Source of the DNA: Tessaracoccus sp. OH4464_COT-324
Lineage (GTDB): Bacteria; Actinomycetota; Actinomycetes; Propionibacteriales; Propionibacteriaceae
Assembly (NCBI RefSeq): GCF_003932855.1
Contig: NZ_RQYZ01000002.1
Span: 62,001-126,000, forward strand
Length of the DNA: 64,000 nucleotides
Direction of reading: 5' to 3'
Shown: piece after piece, positions 26,806 to 37,006 of the stretch
Numbering within the stretch: position 1 is the first letter of the stretch
How the letters are laid out: every line of letters begins with the position of its first letter
Position numbers and translations under genes: made by a program
The notes under the pieces: generated by a model
Databases searched by the model: none
Told to the model about the DNA's origin: nothing
The model's input: only the letters and a program-made list of their open reading frames with translations

Positions 26806-27531
26806 GTGAAGCCCTTCCTGCTGCTCAGCCATCGCCCGGAAGATGTCGAGGCACAACGCGAATACGACGACATCGCTCGCTTCGCTGGCCTCGGCAGCGG
26901 CCAATTGGAACAGCTACGGTTGGAACAGACGTCCTGCGGGATCAACCTCGACCGCTACAGCGGTATCTTCATCGGCGGCGGGCCATTCAACGCCTCAGAC
27001 CGGGAGAAGTCCCCACTACAGGTCCGTGTCGAGATTGACCTCGTCGAGGTGGCCCGCCGGGCCATCGAACTCGATTACCCGCTGTTCGGGCTTTGCTACG
27101 GCATGGGCATTCTGGCCTTGGCCACCGACGCGGTGGCGGACAGGTCCTATGGGGAGAACGCCTCCGCGCCGTGGTTGGAGATCACCGACGAGGGTGCGCG
27201 GGATCCGCTGCTAACGCAGCTGCCCCGCCGGCTTCGGGCCTTCACCGGGCACAAGGAAGCGATGAGCGTCGCGCCCAGCGACGCCACCGTGCTGGTGACC
27301 GGTGAGGCATGCCCCATCCAGATGGTCCGGCTCGGCGAGAACGTGTACTCCACCCAGTTCCATCCGGAGTTGGACGCGGACTCGCTGGCGAATCGACTGC
27401 TGGCCTACCAGCACTGCGGATACTTCCCACAGGGAGAGGTAACCCAGACCGTCAGCTGGGCTCGCTCGACGAAAATCGGCGGGGAGGTCCACCTGATCCT
27501 CCGCCGATTCGTCGAGCGCTACGCCCGTTAG
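26806..27531 (+). CDS. Class I glutamine amidotransferase
   Basis: 241 residues, a stand-alone triad-type GATase: IFIGGGPFNASD near residue 56, nucleophile Cys in PLFGLCYGMGIL near 96, and the His-x-Glu pair in TQFHPELDAD near 185. It resembles GuaA-type and GMP synthase-like amidotransferases of unknown acceptor. The GTG start follows TAGGAGG by 5 nt. Coupling to the YbdK-type ligase suggests it releases ammonia from glutamine or hydrolyses a gamma-glutamyl product made by that ligase; this is inference. Confidence 0.85.
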   Translation: MKPFLLLSHRPEDVEAQREYDDIARFAGLGSGQLEQLRLEQTSCGINLDRYSGIFIGGGPFNASDREKSPLQVRVEIDLVEVARRAIELDYPLFGLCYGMGILALATDAVADRSYGENASAPWLEITDEGARDPLLTQLPRRLRAFTGHKEAMSVAPSDATVLVTGEACPIQMVRLGENVYSTQFHPELDADSLANRLLAYQHCGYFPQGEVTQTVSWARSTKIGGEVHLILRRFVERYAR

Positions 27532-27553
27532 GGCCCGCCACGGAGGTAACACC

Positions 27554-27586
27554 GGGCTGTGGCGTATCGGATCGCCACAAGAGCCC
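27554..27586. terminator. Hairpin between the amidotransferase and sigA ends
   Basis: GGGCT plus GTGGCG (27554-27564) pair with CGCCAC (27573-27578) and AGCCC (27582-27586). It lies between convergent genes, and a second GC-rich repeat follows near 27645-27680. No T tract is present. Confidence 0.5.
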
Positions 27587-27689
27587 CCACCCAGCTTGGC
27601 CCCGCACAGCGGGGTAACAGGTGGCCGCTGAGCGCCCAGCCGGGCGGTCCCGGGGCATCCCCGCCTCGGGATCGCCTTCGTAACAGGCC

Positions 27690-29279
27690 CTAGTCGAGGT
27701 AGTCGCGCAACACCTGGGACCGCGACGGATGGCGCAACTTGCTCATCGTCTTGGACTCGATCTGGCGGATACGTTCCCGCGTGACCCCGTAGACCTTGCC
27801 GATCTCATCCAGGGTCTTCGGCTGCCCGTCGGTGAGGCCGAATCGCATGCTCACCACGCCGGCTTCGCGCTCCGACAGCGTGTCCAGGACTTCGTTCAGC
27901 TGCTCCTGCAACAGGGTGAAGTTGACTGCGTCAGCGGGCACGATGGCCTCGGAGTCTTCGATGAGGTCACCGAACTCTGAGTCGCCGTCCTCGCCGAGAG
28001 GGGTGTGCAGCGAGATCGGCTCACGGCCGTACTTCTGCACCTCGATGACCTTCTCCGGGGTCATGTCGAGTTCGATCGCGAGTTCCTCCGGGGTCGGTTC
28101 CCGACCGAGATCCTGCAGCATCTGCCGCTGGACCCGGGCCAGCTTGTTGATCACTTCGACCATGTGCACCGGTATGCGGATGGTGCGAGCCTGGTCTGCC
28201 ATGGCTCGGGTGATGGCCTGCTTAATCCACCAGGTGGCGTAGGTGGAGAACTTGTAGCCCTTGGTGTAATCGAACTTCTCCACGGCCCGGATGAGGCCCA
28301 GGTTGCCCTCCTGGATCAGATCGAGGAAGAGCATTCCGCGGCCTGTGTAGCGCTTGGCCAGGGACACCACAAGGCGAAGGTTGGCCTCCAGCAGGTGGTT
28401 CTTGGCCCGACGCCCATCCTCCATAATCCAGTAGTAGTCGTCGTAGTCCTCGGGGCTGACCGGCGCTCCCTCGCCTGCCAGCGCTTCCTCGGCGAACAGC
28501 CCAGCCTCGATCCTCTTGGCCAACTCGACCTCTTCGACCGCGTTCAGCAGCGCAACCTTGCCGATCTGCTTCAAGTAGTCCTTCACCGGGTCCGCGGTGG
28601 CGCCGGCCGAAACTACCTGCTGCTCGGGCTCGTCTGCGTCGTCGGAATCGGAGATGGCGAATCCCTCGTCCTCAACGAGTTCCTTCTCGACCTCGGCCTC
28701 AGCCGCCTCGTTGAAGTTGGAGTCGTCTACCTCGTCCAGCGAACGCTTCTTGCCGCCGACGGTCATGATCAGGTCGTCACCTTCCTTGTCCGCCTTGGAG
28801 ATGTGCACCTCCCCCGCCATGACCTGAGCGAGGGTCGGCTCCTCCGCAAGCGCCTCGTCCTCCGCGGTGGTGGGTTTGGTTGCGACAGATTCCTTCTTGG
28901 TCGCGCTCTTGCGTGGGGCACGCCTCGGGGTCTCCCCCACGGCCGCTCCTGTGGAGCGCCGGGTGGTCTTGGTGCCCTCGGATTCCGCCTTGGCCGTGGT
29001 CTTGCGCGGGGCGCGCTTCGCCGTAGCCCCCTCCACAGGTTTGGCCGCGCGTCGGGTGCCCTTTCGCGGTGTCGCCTCTGTCTCACCACCGCCGGCCGCC
29101 GTTTTGCGCGGCGCTCGCTTCGGGGCCGCCGCAGCAGATCCCTCTGATGGCCTCGTCGCTTCCTCGGCCGCTCGCGCGCGCGTCCTCGGCTGGTCGCCAT
29201 TCTCGCCAGTATGAACCGTCCTGCGGGTTCGTGGCGTCTTCGCGGCTGCGGTGGTCTTCGCCTTAGGGGAATCAGGCAC
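27690..29279 (-). CDS. sigA: Primary sigma factor SigA (RpoD/HrdB)
   Basis: 529 residues. The N-terminal 200 residues are a Lys/Ala/Pro/Arg-rich repeat-like region (RAPRKTxA units), as in high-GC primary sigma factors. Region 1.2 begins [16 protein letters not shown], region 2 contains [21 protein letters not shown] and [14 protein letters not shown], region 3 [10 protein letters not shown] and region 4 [20 protein letters not shown]. It directs RNA polymerase to housekeeping promoters. GTG 29279 is chosen because GGAGG lies 6 nt upstream; a longer frame upstream encodes cysteine-rich sequence atypical of the family. It is divergent from sigB. Confidence 0.95.
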   Translation of the reverse strand: MPDSPKAKTTAAAKTPRTRRTVHTGENGDQPRTRARAAEEATRPSEGSAAAAPKRAPRKTAAGGGETEATPRKGTRRAAKPVEGATAKRAPRKTTAKAESEGTKTTRRSTGAAVGETPRRAPRKSATKKESVATKPTTAEDEALAEEPTLAQVMAGEVHISKADKEGDDLIMTVGGKKRSLDEVDDSNFNEAAEAEVEKELVEDEGFAISDSDDADEPEQQVVSAGATADPVKDYLKQIGKVALLNAVEEVELAKRIEAGLFAEEALAGEGAPVSPEDYDDYYWIMEDGRRAKNHLLEANLRLVVSLAKRYTGRGMLFLDLIQEGNLGLIRAVEKFDYTKGYKFSTYATWWIKQAITRAMADQARTIRIPVHMVEVINKLARVQRQMLQDLGREPTPEELAIELDMTPEKVIEVQKYGREPISLHTPLGEDGDSEFGDLIEDSEAIVPADAVNFTLLQEQLNEVLDTLSEREAGVVSMRFGLTDGQPKTLDEIGKVYGVTRERIRQIESKTMSKLRHPSRSQVLRDYLD

Positions 29280-29464
29280 GGGCTTCCTCCGGATTTTGGG
29301 CAGACAACATCCCGGACTGGTCAAGGGACGCACTCCCATCTTTGCACTTGAGCACGGGATAAGCAACCGAGGGTCAGAGCTTCGGGGGAACAGTTCATCG
29401 GGTTCGGGAACTTTCTGCTCGCTCCGGGCGTTTGTTTGAGCGACAGGCTGCGAAAGGAACTTCA

Positions 29465-30388
29465 ATGAGCACCGCACGAAGCCATGACGGAATCGACGGC
29501 AAGGACACCGTCGGACAGTATCTGGACGAGATCGCCCGCACACCGCTGCTGACGGCGTCTGAGGAGGTGGAGTTGGCCAAGACCATCGAGGCCGGACTCT
29601 TCGCGCAGCAGGTGCTGGACGGCAAGGTCGTCACCGACGCGGACGCCACCGTCACGGAGCTGGAGGAGATCGTTCACGAGGGACAGTTTGCGATGCAACG
29701 TTTCGTCAAGGCCAACCTCCGCCTCGTAGTCTCCGTCGCTCGCAAGTACGGCCGGGCTCAGATGCCGCTGCTCGACTTGATCCAGGAGGGTAACACTGGC
29801 CTCATCCGAGCTGTGGAGAAGTTCGACTACGTGAAAGGCTTCAAATTCTCCACCTACGCCACCTGGTGGGTGCGCCAGGCCATCTCCCGCGGCATCGCTC
29901 AGCAGGGGCGGATCGTCAGACTCCCAGTACACGTGGCGGAGCAGGTGAACCAGGTTTCTGCGGTGCGCCGCAACCTGGAGCGCAAGCTGGGGCGCGATCC
30001 CGAGGTGGCGGAAATCGCCGCCGAGCTCGGCCTCGACGAGGCGCGCGTCGTAGAACTCACCCGCTTTGCCCGCGAGCACGTCTCGCTCGACGCGCCAGTC
30101 GACGCCGACGGGGACACCTCCCTCGGTGACCTGATCGCCCGCGACGTCGCCCCCGGCCCTGACGAGATGGTGCTCGATGAAGAGGAACGGGCGCGGATCG
30201 ACGCCATGCTCGACGGGCTCGACGAGCGCTCCCGCGACGTGGTGCGTCGCCGCTACGGGCTCCTCGATGGGAGGCAAGCCAAGCTGGCCGATATCGGAAC
30301 CCACTGGGGGATCACGGCTGAGCGAGTCCGCCAGATCGAGCGGTTGGCCCTGGCCAAGATGCGCGAACGCGTCGGATTGGCCGCGTAG
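29465..30388 (+). CDS. sigB: Group 2 sigma factor SigB
   Basis: 307 residues, closely similar to SigA regions 1.2 to 4 but without the basic N-terminal extension: [56 protein letters not shown] and [16 protein letters not shown]. Such primary-like factors serve stress and stationary-phase transcription. ATG 29465 follows AAAGGAA; an upstream in-frame start at 29432 has no support. The 185-bp gap to sigA must hold both promoters. It is followed after 19 nt by an S9 peptidase gene with its own promoter. Confidence 0.94.
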   Translation: MSTARSHDGIDGKDTVGQYLDEIARTPLLTASEEVELAKTIEAGLFAQQVLDGKVVTDADATVTELEEIVHEGQFAMQRFVKANLRLVVSVARKYGRAQMPLLDLIQEGNTGLIRAVEKFDYVKGFKFSTYATWWVRQAISRGIAQQGRIVRLPVHVAEQVNQVSAVRRNLERKLGRDPEVAEIAAELGLDEARVVELTRFAREHVSLDAPVDADGDTSLGDLIARDVAPGPDEMVLDEEERARIDAMLDGLDERSRDVVRRRYGLLDGRQAKLADIGTHWGITAERVRQIERLALAKMRERVGLAA

Positions 30389-30394
30389 GCGCCG

Positions 30395-30400
30395 TAGGGT
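30395..30400 (+). promoter_or_regulatory. -10 box TAGGGT of a leaderless S9 peptidase mRNA
   Basis: TAGGGT lies 7 nt before the GTG at 30408, just after the sigB stop. No Shine-Dalgarno sequence is present between them. Confidence 0.5.
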
Positions 30401-30407
30401 GGGTGGT

Positions 30408-32411
30408 GTGAACGCTACCCACCCTTTCCATGATCTCGATGAATATGTTTCACTGCCCCGGCTGACGGGCCTCGCGCTCAGCCCAGACGGTAGGCGGCTG
30501 ATCCTGAGCGTGAACCAACTCAACGTGAAACGAACCGGATACGACGCTGTGCTGTGGCAACTGGACCCAACCGGGAACCTCCCACCGCAGCAGCTGACCA
30601 ACCCTGCGCCCGGGGAGGCCATCGTCGGGCTGCACGGAGAAAACCTATTCTTCACCGCGAAACGAGAGATTCCCGCTGCCGGCGACGAACCACCCAGCGA
30701 AACCACCACAGCGCTGTGGTGCCTCCCGTCCCGCGGAGAAGCCCGAGTCGCCTGCCAGCGCGACGGCGGCTTCGAGTTCATGAGCACCGGACGCGAAACC
30801 GACCATGTGCTACTGGGGGTGAGAATGTTCCCCGGCACAAACAACGACGAGGAGGATGCCGCCAAACGAACCGCCCGAGCCAAGCGGAAGATCAACGCGC
30901 TGCTGCACACGGGCGCCGGCGTCCGATTCTGGGACCACGACATCCCGGGAGAATACGTTCGCCTCCGCATCGGACGGGTGAGGGGAACCGAGATCGTCGA
31001 TCTGCGCGAACTAAGCGGCGACGTCGGGCGCGGAATCGAGAATGCTCAGCTGAGCGATGACGGTCAGTGGGGCGCTGTCCAATGGCTGGTCGCCGAACCC
31101 CAAGGCCGATTCACACATATCCTGCGCCTCTACGACCTCGCCTCCGGCGAGGTGAGAGACCTCAGTTGCGCACCCGGGGCGCACTACGAGGGCATGGTTT
31201 TCACTCGGACGGGAACACTGTTTTCCGTCGAACGGGACAGGACCTGTCCCGATCGCCCCGCCGATTGCCGCGTCGTGGCCTTCGACCTGGCCAGCGGCGC
31301 CAAGAGTGTGATAGCCCCCGACTGGGACCGCTGGCCGAGCGTGCATGCCTGCACCGCCGACGGCGCCACGGTATTCGTCACCGCCGACGACGACGGCGAG
31401 CGCCCGATCTTCGCGCTCGACACCACCACCGGCGCTGTCCGACGGCTCACCGATCACGGCGAGTTCAGCTCAGTTTCACTCAGCCCGGACGAACGCACCC
31501 TCTATGCTCTGCGCAGCGCCCTGGATTGCCCGGGGGAGGTGCTGGCCATAGACGTTGACGGCGGCGTGGGCACCGTGCTGACTTCACCAGTCAGCTACCC
31601 GACGCTGCCCGGAAGGTTGGAGCGAGTGTCGACCACCGCCATAGACGGTGCACGAGTCCCGGGATGGCTGGTGCTTCCGGAGCAGGCCAACGCCGAACAC
31701 CCGGTTCCACTGACGCTCTGGGTGCACGGCGGACCGTTGGCAAGCTGGAACGGATGGAGTTGGCGCTGGTGTCCCTGGCTGCTGGCCTCCCGCGGCCAAG
31801 CAGTTCTGCTGCCCGACCCCGCGCTCTCCACCGGCTACGGCCTCAGCTACATCGAACGCGGCTGGTCAAGGTGGGGAGCGGAACCATACACCGACGTCCT
31901 GACGCTGACCGACGAGGCGGAGAGCCGGGCCGACATCGCTGATGGGCTGACCACCATGATGGGCGGCTCCTTCGGCGGCTACATGGCCAACTGGATCGCC
32001 ACCCACACAGATCGCTTCCGTGCGATCGTCTCGCACGCCTCGCTGTGGGATCTGGAGGCCTTCATCGGAACCACCGATTTCCCGGCCTACTGGATGGACT
32101 CGTGGCGGCCGGAACTCTTGGCGGAGCACTCGCCGAAACGCTTCGCGCACCAAATCCGCACCCCCATGCTGGTGATCCACGGCGATCGCGACTACCGGGT
32201 ACCCATCAGCGAAGGGCTCTCACTGTGGTGGTCGCTGGTCAGCGGATTCGAGGGGGAACCCGACGAGCTGCCGCACCAATTCCTGTACTACCCCGAGGAA
32301 AACCACTGGGTGCTCAGCCCACAGCACGCGAAGGTCTGGTACGAAACAGTGCTAGAGTTCCTGGCCGCCGCACGCGAGGGGCGACGGCCCGCTCGCCCGG
32401 ACCTATTGTGA
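30408..32411 (+). CDS. Prolyl oligopeptidase family (S9) serine peptidase
   Basis: 667 residues. A seven-bladed beta-propeller (about residues 1-410, repeated LSPDGRR, LSDDGQWG and LSPDERTLY) gates an alpha/beta-hydrolase domain. The catalytic Ser is in GGSFGGYMANW (about 522), the Asp in HGDRDYRVP (about 592) and the His in PEENHWVL (about 630). HGGPLASWNGW is the oxyanion-side loop. Such enzymes cleave short peptides after Pro, Ala or acyl-amino ends. No signal peptide, so probably cytoplasmic. The GTG start is set by the leaderless -10 box. Confidence 0.9.
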   Translation: MNATHPFHDLDEYVSLPRLTGLALSPDGRRLILSVNQLNVKRTGYDAVLWQLDPTGNLPPQQLTNPAPGEAIVGLHGENLFFTAKREIPAAGDEPPSETTTALWCLPSRGEARVACQRDGGFEFMSTGRETDHVLLGVRMFPGTNNDEEDAAKRTARAKRKINALLHTGAGVRFWDHDIPGEYVRLRIGRVRGTEIVDLRELSGDVGRGIENAQLSDDGQWGAVQWLVAEPQGRFTHILRLYDLASGEVRDLSCAPGAHYEGMVFTRTGTLFSVERDRTCPDRPADCRVVAFDLASGAKSVIAPDWDRWPSVHACTADGATVFVTADDDGERPIFALDTTTGAVRRLTDHGEFSSVSLSPDERTLYALRSALDCPGEVLAIDVDGGVGTVLTSPVSYPTLPGRLERVSTTAIDGARVPGWLVLPEQANAEHPVPLTLWVHGGPLASWNGWSWRWCPWLLASRGQAVLLPDPALSTGYGLSYIERGWSRWGAEPYTDVLTLTDEAESRADIADGLTTMMGGSFGGYMANWIATHTDRFRAIVSHASLWDLEAFIGTTDFPAYWMDSWRPELLAEHSPKRFAHQIRTPMLVIHGDRDYRVPISEGLSLWWSLVSGFEGEPDELPHQFLYYPEENHWVLSPQHAKVWYETVLEFLAAAREGRRPARPDLL

Positions 32412-32416
32412 ACAGC

Positions 32417-33256
32417 TCACAGGAGTCGAATTAGCCCCTCCTGGCCGCAGGAAGCGATGGTGACCCCGTTCTGATAGAGACGGCCGCGGCTGAATCCGCG
32501 CGCCCCCGCCGCCGACGGAGAGATCATGTCGTAGAGCACCCACTCGTCAACCTTGACCGGGCGGTGGAACCACATCGCATGATCGATTGACGCCGACTGC
32601 AGCCTGGGCGACATCAGTTGAATCTTGTGCGGGATCACGGTGACAGCCAGCAGCGTCATGTCCGAAAGGTAGGCGAGCACAGCGTTGTGCAGCAGCGGGT
32701 CGGGCGGCATCTCGCCACGAGTACGCACCCACACCCGCATGTTCGCTCCCCGCTCGTCTACCGAGGGCTCGGTGGCGAGCCGCACGTCGAGCGCATCCCA
32801 CTCGTTGATCAGTTCCAAGTGGCTGCCGAACTGCTCCTCCAGCACCGCTCGCAGCGCCGGCGCGTCCGCGGCGGGGGTCACGTCGTCCCACGGCTGTCGT
32901 GCGCTGTGCTCTAAGCCGGGTTCTGCCTCCTGAAAAGAGGCGTTCAGCTGGAAGATGATCTTCCCGAACTGCTTGGTGACCACCCGGCGTGCCGAGAAGG
33001 TGGAGCCGTCACGCAGCGCCTCCACCTCGAAACGCAGCGGCTCCTCGGGCGATCCCGGCCGCAGGAAGTAGGCGTTCAGCGAATGGACGCAGCGATCCTG
33101 AGGCACCGACCTGGCCGCCGCGACGAGGGTCTGGGCCAGTACCTGGCCGCCGAACAGTCGTTGGAAGTAGGTGTCGGGTTGCGGGCCCTCCCACAAGCCG
33201 TCATCGATTTGCGTCAGATCGAACAGGGAAATCAGTCCGGGTACATCTTTTGGCAC
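32417..33256 (-). CDS. tesB: Acyl-CoA thioesterase II (TesB)
   Basis: 279 residues forming a double hot-dog fold: RLFGGQVLAQTLVAA near residue 33 in the first repeat, and the second-repeat active-site region LAYLSDMTLL near 195 (Asp of the Asp-Thr/Ser-Gln triad) with DHAMWFHRPVKVDEWVLY near 230. It hydrolyses acyl-CoA to free acid and CoA in the cytoplasm. GTG 33256 is probably leaderless, with a CATGAT -10-like box 6 nt upstream. It is convergent with the S9 peptidase gene 5 nt away. Confidence 0.93.
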   Translation of the reverse strand: MPKDVPGLISLFDLTQIDDGLWEGPQPDTYFQRLFGGQVLAQTLVAAARSVPQDRCVHSLNAYFLRPGSPEEPLRFEVEALRDGSTFSARRVVTKQFGKIIFQLNASFQEAEPGLEHSARQPWDDVTPAADAPALRAVLEEQFGSHLELINEWDALDVRLATEPSVDERGANMRVWVRTRGEMPPDPLLHNAVLAYLSDMTLLAVTVIPHKIQLMSPRLQSASIDHAMWFHRPVKVDEWVLYDMISPSAAGARGFSRGRLYQNGVTIASCGQEGLIRLL

Positions 33257-33262
33257 CCGGCC

Positions 33263-33268
33263 ATCATG
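33263..33268 (-). promoter_or_regulatory. -10-like box CATGAT of tesB
   Basis: On the minus strand an extended TGTCATGAT places CATGAT 6 nt before the GTG of tesB, with no Shine-Dalgarno sequence between them. A leaderless start is likely. Confidence 0.4.
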
Positions 33269-33304
33269 ACACTTCGCGGGTAACGCCGCGACCGTTTTGT
33301 GCGG

Positions 33305-36300
33305 CTAGCCACCAACCAGCGCCATCGCTTTGCGGATGCGCTTGGCAGAAACGGACTGTGCGGTGCGCAGGCGCTGGGCGAATACACTGACCCGGAACTC
33401 CTCAATAAGGAACGCGATCTCCTCCACCTCTTCGCTCAACGCGCCCTCGGGCTGGCGCGACAGCAGGTCGTCGTACTCATCCTCGATCGCATCCACTTCC
33501 TCGCGGAGCCGGGCGTCGCGCCTCGGATCCTGGTGGGCCGCCAACGCCCGCATCCTCGCCGCTTCGAGATAACGCGGCAGGTGAGCGAACCAGGGATCCG
33601 GTGTGCAGCTGATGAACTTGTCGAACAGCAGATTGTCCAACTGGCGTTTGATGTCGGCCGCCACCTCGGCCGCCACACTGGGCAGTACCAGCCGAGTAGC
33701 GGTGGCGTGACCCAGTGCCTTGGCCGCGACCCGCACCACCCGCTGGGTCCGCTCGGCGGCATCCTGACGGACCGCCGCGGCCAGCCTGGCGTACGCGGCC
33801 TCGTCTCGCACATCGGCCGCCGGCCCCAGCTCCTCAGACAGCTGCGCGCTAGCTTTCAGCCAAGCGTCGTTCAACAGTGCAGGCACGCTAGGGTATGGGC
33901 AATCGCCCAGCGCGAGCTTCTCATCACGCGTCAGATGAGCCACCACCCAGCGCGTGGGATCCGGGTTGGTGCACACGAGCAGGCGCGCGATGCCCTGCGC
34001 ATGTGAACGCTCCGCCCGAGCCGCGCTCTCCAGCACGCCGCTCCCCACGCAGTCGCCCTCGTCGATCAGCGCTGGGTAGCCCTGAACCCCGGCGCCCAGG
34101 TTCGTGCTGCGGGGCAGCGTCGGGAAGGTCCAGGAGCGTTGCCCAGTGGCTCTCAGCCCGCCCGAAGAGCGGGTTAGCCGCTGGGCAACCTTGTTGGACA
34201 ATCTTGTCTGCAGTTCGCCCAGGTCCTCTCCGCGGGCCACCTCGCGCCCGCGGTCCGTGACGACGAACTGGAACCGCAGATGCGGCGGCAACCGGTCCGG
34301 GCGCCACTCATCCCCCACCACGACCCCGGTGAGTCGGGTCAACGCGCTGCCGAGCGCGGCTGGAAACGACCCCACGCCCAGTTCGCCGCGCCGGGCTAGC
34401 TCGTCGAGGGCACGACGCGCGAAGTCGGGGGCGGGAACGAAGTTAGTGCGTAGTTGTTTGGGCAGGCTTCGGATCAGTTCCGTCGCCAGCTCCTGCCTGA
34501 GACCCGGCACCAACCAGCTGAACTCGTTGCCCGCCAACCCTGTGAGCTGTTCTAGCTTGATTCTCACCGATGCGCCGTCGTCCGACCTCCCCGGGGCGAA
34601 CACGTAGCTCACGGGCAACTGGGCGGAGCCTGCGGCAAACCGCTCTGGAAAGTCGTCCGCACGAACATCGTCGGCGCTGATGCAATCGTCAACGGTGAGC
34701 AGCGGCCAGCGGTCCTTGGGCGTCTCACGCAGCCACTTGTCCAAGGTGGCGCCGGACAGCACGTCGTTGGGCAGCCGCTCCGCATAGAGCCGGAACAGTT
34801 CCTCGTCGGAGATCAGCAACTCCGGGCGACGCATTCGGTCGACCAACTTGCCGGCCTGCCGCAGCGTCCTGGCGTTTGCATCCACGAGCCTGTTTCGCGC
34901 CAGCTCGCCCTCCACCAGGCCAGTCTGGATGAAGATCTCCCGCGCCTGGTCAGGGTTGCTCCTGCCGTAGTTGACCCGCCTGCCTGCGATCAGCACCACG
35001 CCGTAAAGCGACACCTTCTCGCTGGCCACGACGGTTCCCGAGTCTGTGTCGAACCGGGGCTCGGACAGGGTGCGAGTGACCAGGTTGCCCGCCACCTGCT
35101 CCACCCATTCCGGCGAGACCTCGGATACTGTACGCGCCCAGAGTCTCGTCGTCTCCACCAACTCGAAGGCCACCAGGGTGGGCGGCGGTGAGCCGGCCAA
35201 CATGGACCCGGGCTGGATCGAGAACCGGGCGCCCCTCGTTCCTTGGTATTCGGTGATCGGGCGGCGCCTGCCTTTGGCGGGCGCCTTCGCTGACAGCTGC
35301 GTGCCGATGTTGCCGAGCAGCCCCGCGAGCAGCGAGCGCAGCACGTCGGGCGTCGAGCCTGAGCTACGCGTGTCGAGATCTAACTCCCCCGCCACCTCGC
35401 GCAGCTGGCTCACCAGCTCTTCCCATTCCCGGTAACGCACATAATGCAGGAACTCTTCCCGACACAGTCTACGGAAGCTGTTGCCGCTCAGCTCGCTTCG
35501 CTTCGCGCGCAGATACCGCCAGATCCTCAGCAGAACCGTGAAGTCGCCTCCATCCGGGGCGCCCTGCGTCTCCTCGTCCGACCAGAACCTGCGATGCAGT
35601 TCGTCGGCGCGCTGCTGATGTTCAAGAGGGCGCTCACGCACGTCGGCGATCGTCAGACCCGCGACGATGACGAGCACTTCCTTCAGACAACCCCGTCTCC
35701 CCGCCTCCAGCAAGATCCGGCCCAGGCGCGGATCCACCGGCATCCGGGCCAGCTTGCGGCCAATCCCGGTGAGGCTGATCGGCTCGCCACCCCTGCGCGG
35801 GCGCAACGCACCCAGCTCATTCAAGACCCGGATGCCATCGTTGATGTGAGTCGTGTTGGGGGCCTCGACGAATGGGAACCGGTCGATCTCCCCCAGACCC
35901 GCCTGCGCCATCAGCAGGATCACGGTGGCTAGGTTGGTGCGCAGGATCTCCGGATCCGTGAACTTCGGACGAGACAGGTAGTCCTCTTCCGAGTACAACC
36001 GGATCGCCACTCCTGGCCCGACGCGGCCACAGCGGCCTGCCCGCTGGTTGGCCGACGCCTGGCTGACCGGCTCGATTGGCAGGCGCGTCACCTTGGTGCG
36101 GGCCGAGTAGCGCGAAATCCGCGCGTTCCCGGCGTCCACCACGAACCGAATGCCGGGCACCGTCACCGACGTTTCAGCGACGTTGGTGGCCAGCACCACC
36201 CTGCGGGATCGGTGGGGCTGGAAGACGCGGGATTGATCGCCGGCAGACAGCCGCGCGAACAACGGAGTCGTCTCAAGTCCGGAAATCTTCAGCTGATCGA

Positions 36301-37006
36301 TCGCGTCCGCCGCGTCGCGGATCTCCCGTTCGCCGCTCAGGAAGACCAGGATGTCCCCTGTCGGGAACTCCCGCACGATTTCACCCACTGCGGCCGCCAC
36401 CTGGTCGATCTCGTCTTCGTTCTCCGCTGGTTCGCGATAACGCACTTCAACGGGATACGTCCGGCCGCTGACTTCTACGATGGGGGCGTCATCGAAGTGC
36501 TGCGAGAAGCGTTGAGTGTCGATGGTCGCGGAGGTCACGATCACCCGCAGCTCGGGCCGTTCGGGCAACAGCTGCTTGAGGTACCCCAGCAGAAAGTCAA
36601 TGTTCAGACTACGCTCGTGGGCTTCGTCGATGATCACCGTGTCGTAGCGGCGCAGCTGCCGGTCGTGCACGAGTTCGTTGAGCAGGATGCCGTCAGTCAT
36701 CAGCTTGATCCGGGTGGTACGGCCCGCTGCCTTGGTGAAGCGCACCTGGTAGCCGACGAAGTCGCCCAGCCTCGTCTCGCATTCTGTGGCGATTCGTTCC
36801 GCCACGGTGCGCGCAGCCAGCCGGCGGGGCTGCGTGTGTGCTATACGTTCCCGGCCCGCCATGAGGCAGATCTTCGGCAGCTGCGTGGTTTTGCCTGACC
36901 CCGTCTCGCCCGCGATCACCACCACTTGGTGGTGCCTGATCAACTCCGCGATCCGCTCGGCCTGTGCTGCGATCGGCAGCTCAGCCGGGATGGCGAGGCG
37001 CGTCAC
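33305..37006 (-). CDS. hrpA: ATP-dependent RNA helicase HrpA
   Basis: 1233 residues, DEAH-box superfamily 2 helicase of HrpA length. Walker A is GETGSGKTTQLPK near residue 33, motif Ia TQPRRLAA near 58, motif II IIDEAHERS near 127, motif III TSATIDT near 158, and motif VI QRAGRCGRVGPG near 325. Helicase-associated HA2 and OB domains follow, then the long C-terminal DUF3418-type region found in HrpA. It remodels RNA and rescues stalled ribosomes in E. coli. The GTG start overlaps the usp stop (GTGA), making it the last gene of a PNPOx-like/usp/hrpA operon. Confidence 0.92.
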   Translation of the reverse strand: MTRLAIPAELPIAAQAERIAELIRHHQVVVIAGETGSGKTTQLPKICLMAGRERIAHTQPRRLAARTVAERIATECETRLGDFVGYQVRFTKAAGRTTRIKLMTDGILLNELVHDRQLRRYDTVIIDEAHERSLNIDFLLGYLKQLLPERPELRVIVTSATIDTQRFSQHFDDAPIVEVSGRTYPVEVRYREPAENEDEIDQVAAAVGEIVREFPTGDILVFLSGEREIRDAADAIDQLKISGLETTPLFARLSAGDQSRVFQPHRSRRVVLATNVAETSVTVPGIRFVVDAGNARISRYSARTKVTRLPIEPVSQASANQRAGRCGRVGPGVAIRLYSEEDYLSRPKFTDPEILRTNLATVILLMAQAGLGEIDRFPFVEAPNTTHINDGIRVLNELGALRPRRGGEPISLTGIGRKLARMPVDPRLGRILLEAGRRGCLKEVLVIVAGLTIADVRERPLEHQQRADELHRRFWSDEETQGAPDGGDFTVLLRIWRYLRAKRSELSGNSFRRLCREEFLHYVRYREWEELVSQLREVAGELDLDTRSSGSTPDVLRSLLAGLLGNIGTQLSAKAPAKGRRRPITEYQGTRGARFSIQPGSMLAGSPPPTLVAFELVETTRLWARTVSEVSPEWVEQVAGNLVTRTLSEPRFDTDSGTVVASEKVSLYGVVLIAGRRVNYGRSNPDQAREIFIQTGLVEGELARNRLVDANARTLRQAGKLVDRMRRPELLISDEELFRLYAERLPNDVLSGATLDKWLRETPKDRWPLLTVDDCISADDVRADDFPERFAAGSAQLPVSYVFAPGRSDDGASVRIKLEQLTGLAGNEFSWLVPGLRQELATELIRSLPKQLRTNFVPAPDFARRALDELARRGELGVGSFPAALGSALTRLTGVVVGDEWRPDRLPPHLRFQFVVTDRGREVARGEDLGELQTRLSNKVAQRLTRSSGGLRATGQRSWTFPTLPRSTNLGAGVQGYPALIDEGDCVGSGVLESAARAERSHAQGIARLLVCTNPDPTRWVVAHLTRDEKLALGDCPYPSVPALLNDAWLKASAQLSEELGPAADVRDEAAYARLAAAVRQDAAERTQRVVRVAAKALGHATATRLVLPSVAAEVAADIKRQLDNLLFDKFISCTPDPWFAHLPRYLEAARMRALAAHQDPRRDARLREEVDAIEDEYDDLLSRQPEGALSEEVEEIAFLIEEFRVSVFAQRLRTAQSVSAKRIRKAMALVGG

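Noticed and set aside
28005-29147. A 380-codon plus-strand frame opposite sigA
   Set aside because: Leu/Arg/Gly-rich shadow of the sigma factor gene.
29462-30970. A 502-codon minus-strand frame opposite sigB and the S9 peptidase
   Set aside because: Antisense to two well-supported genes; no recognisable domain.
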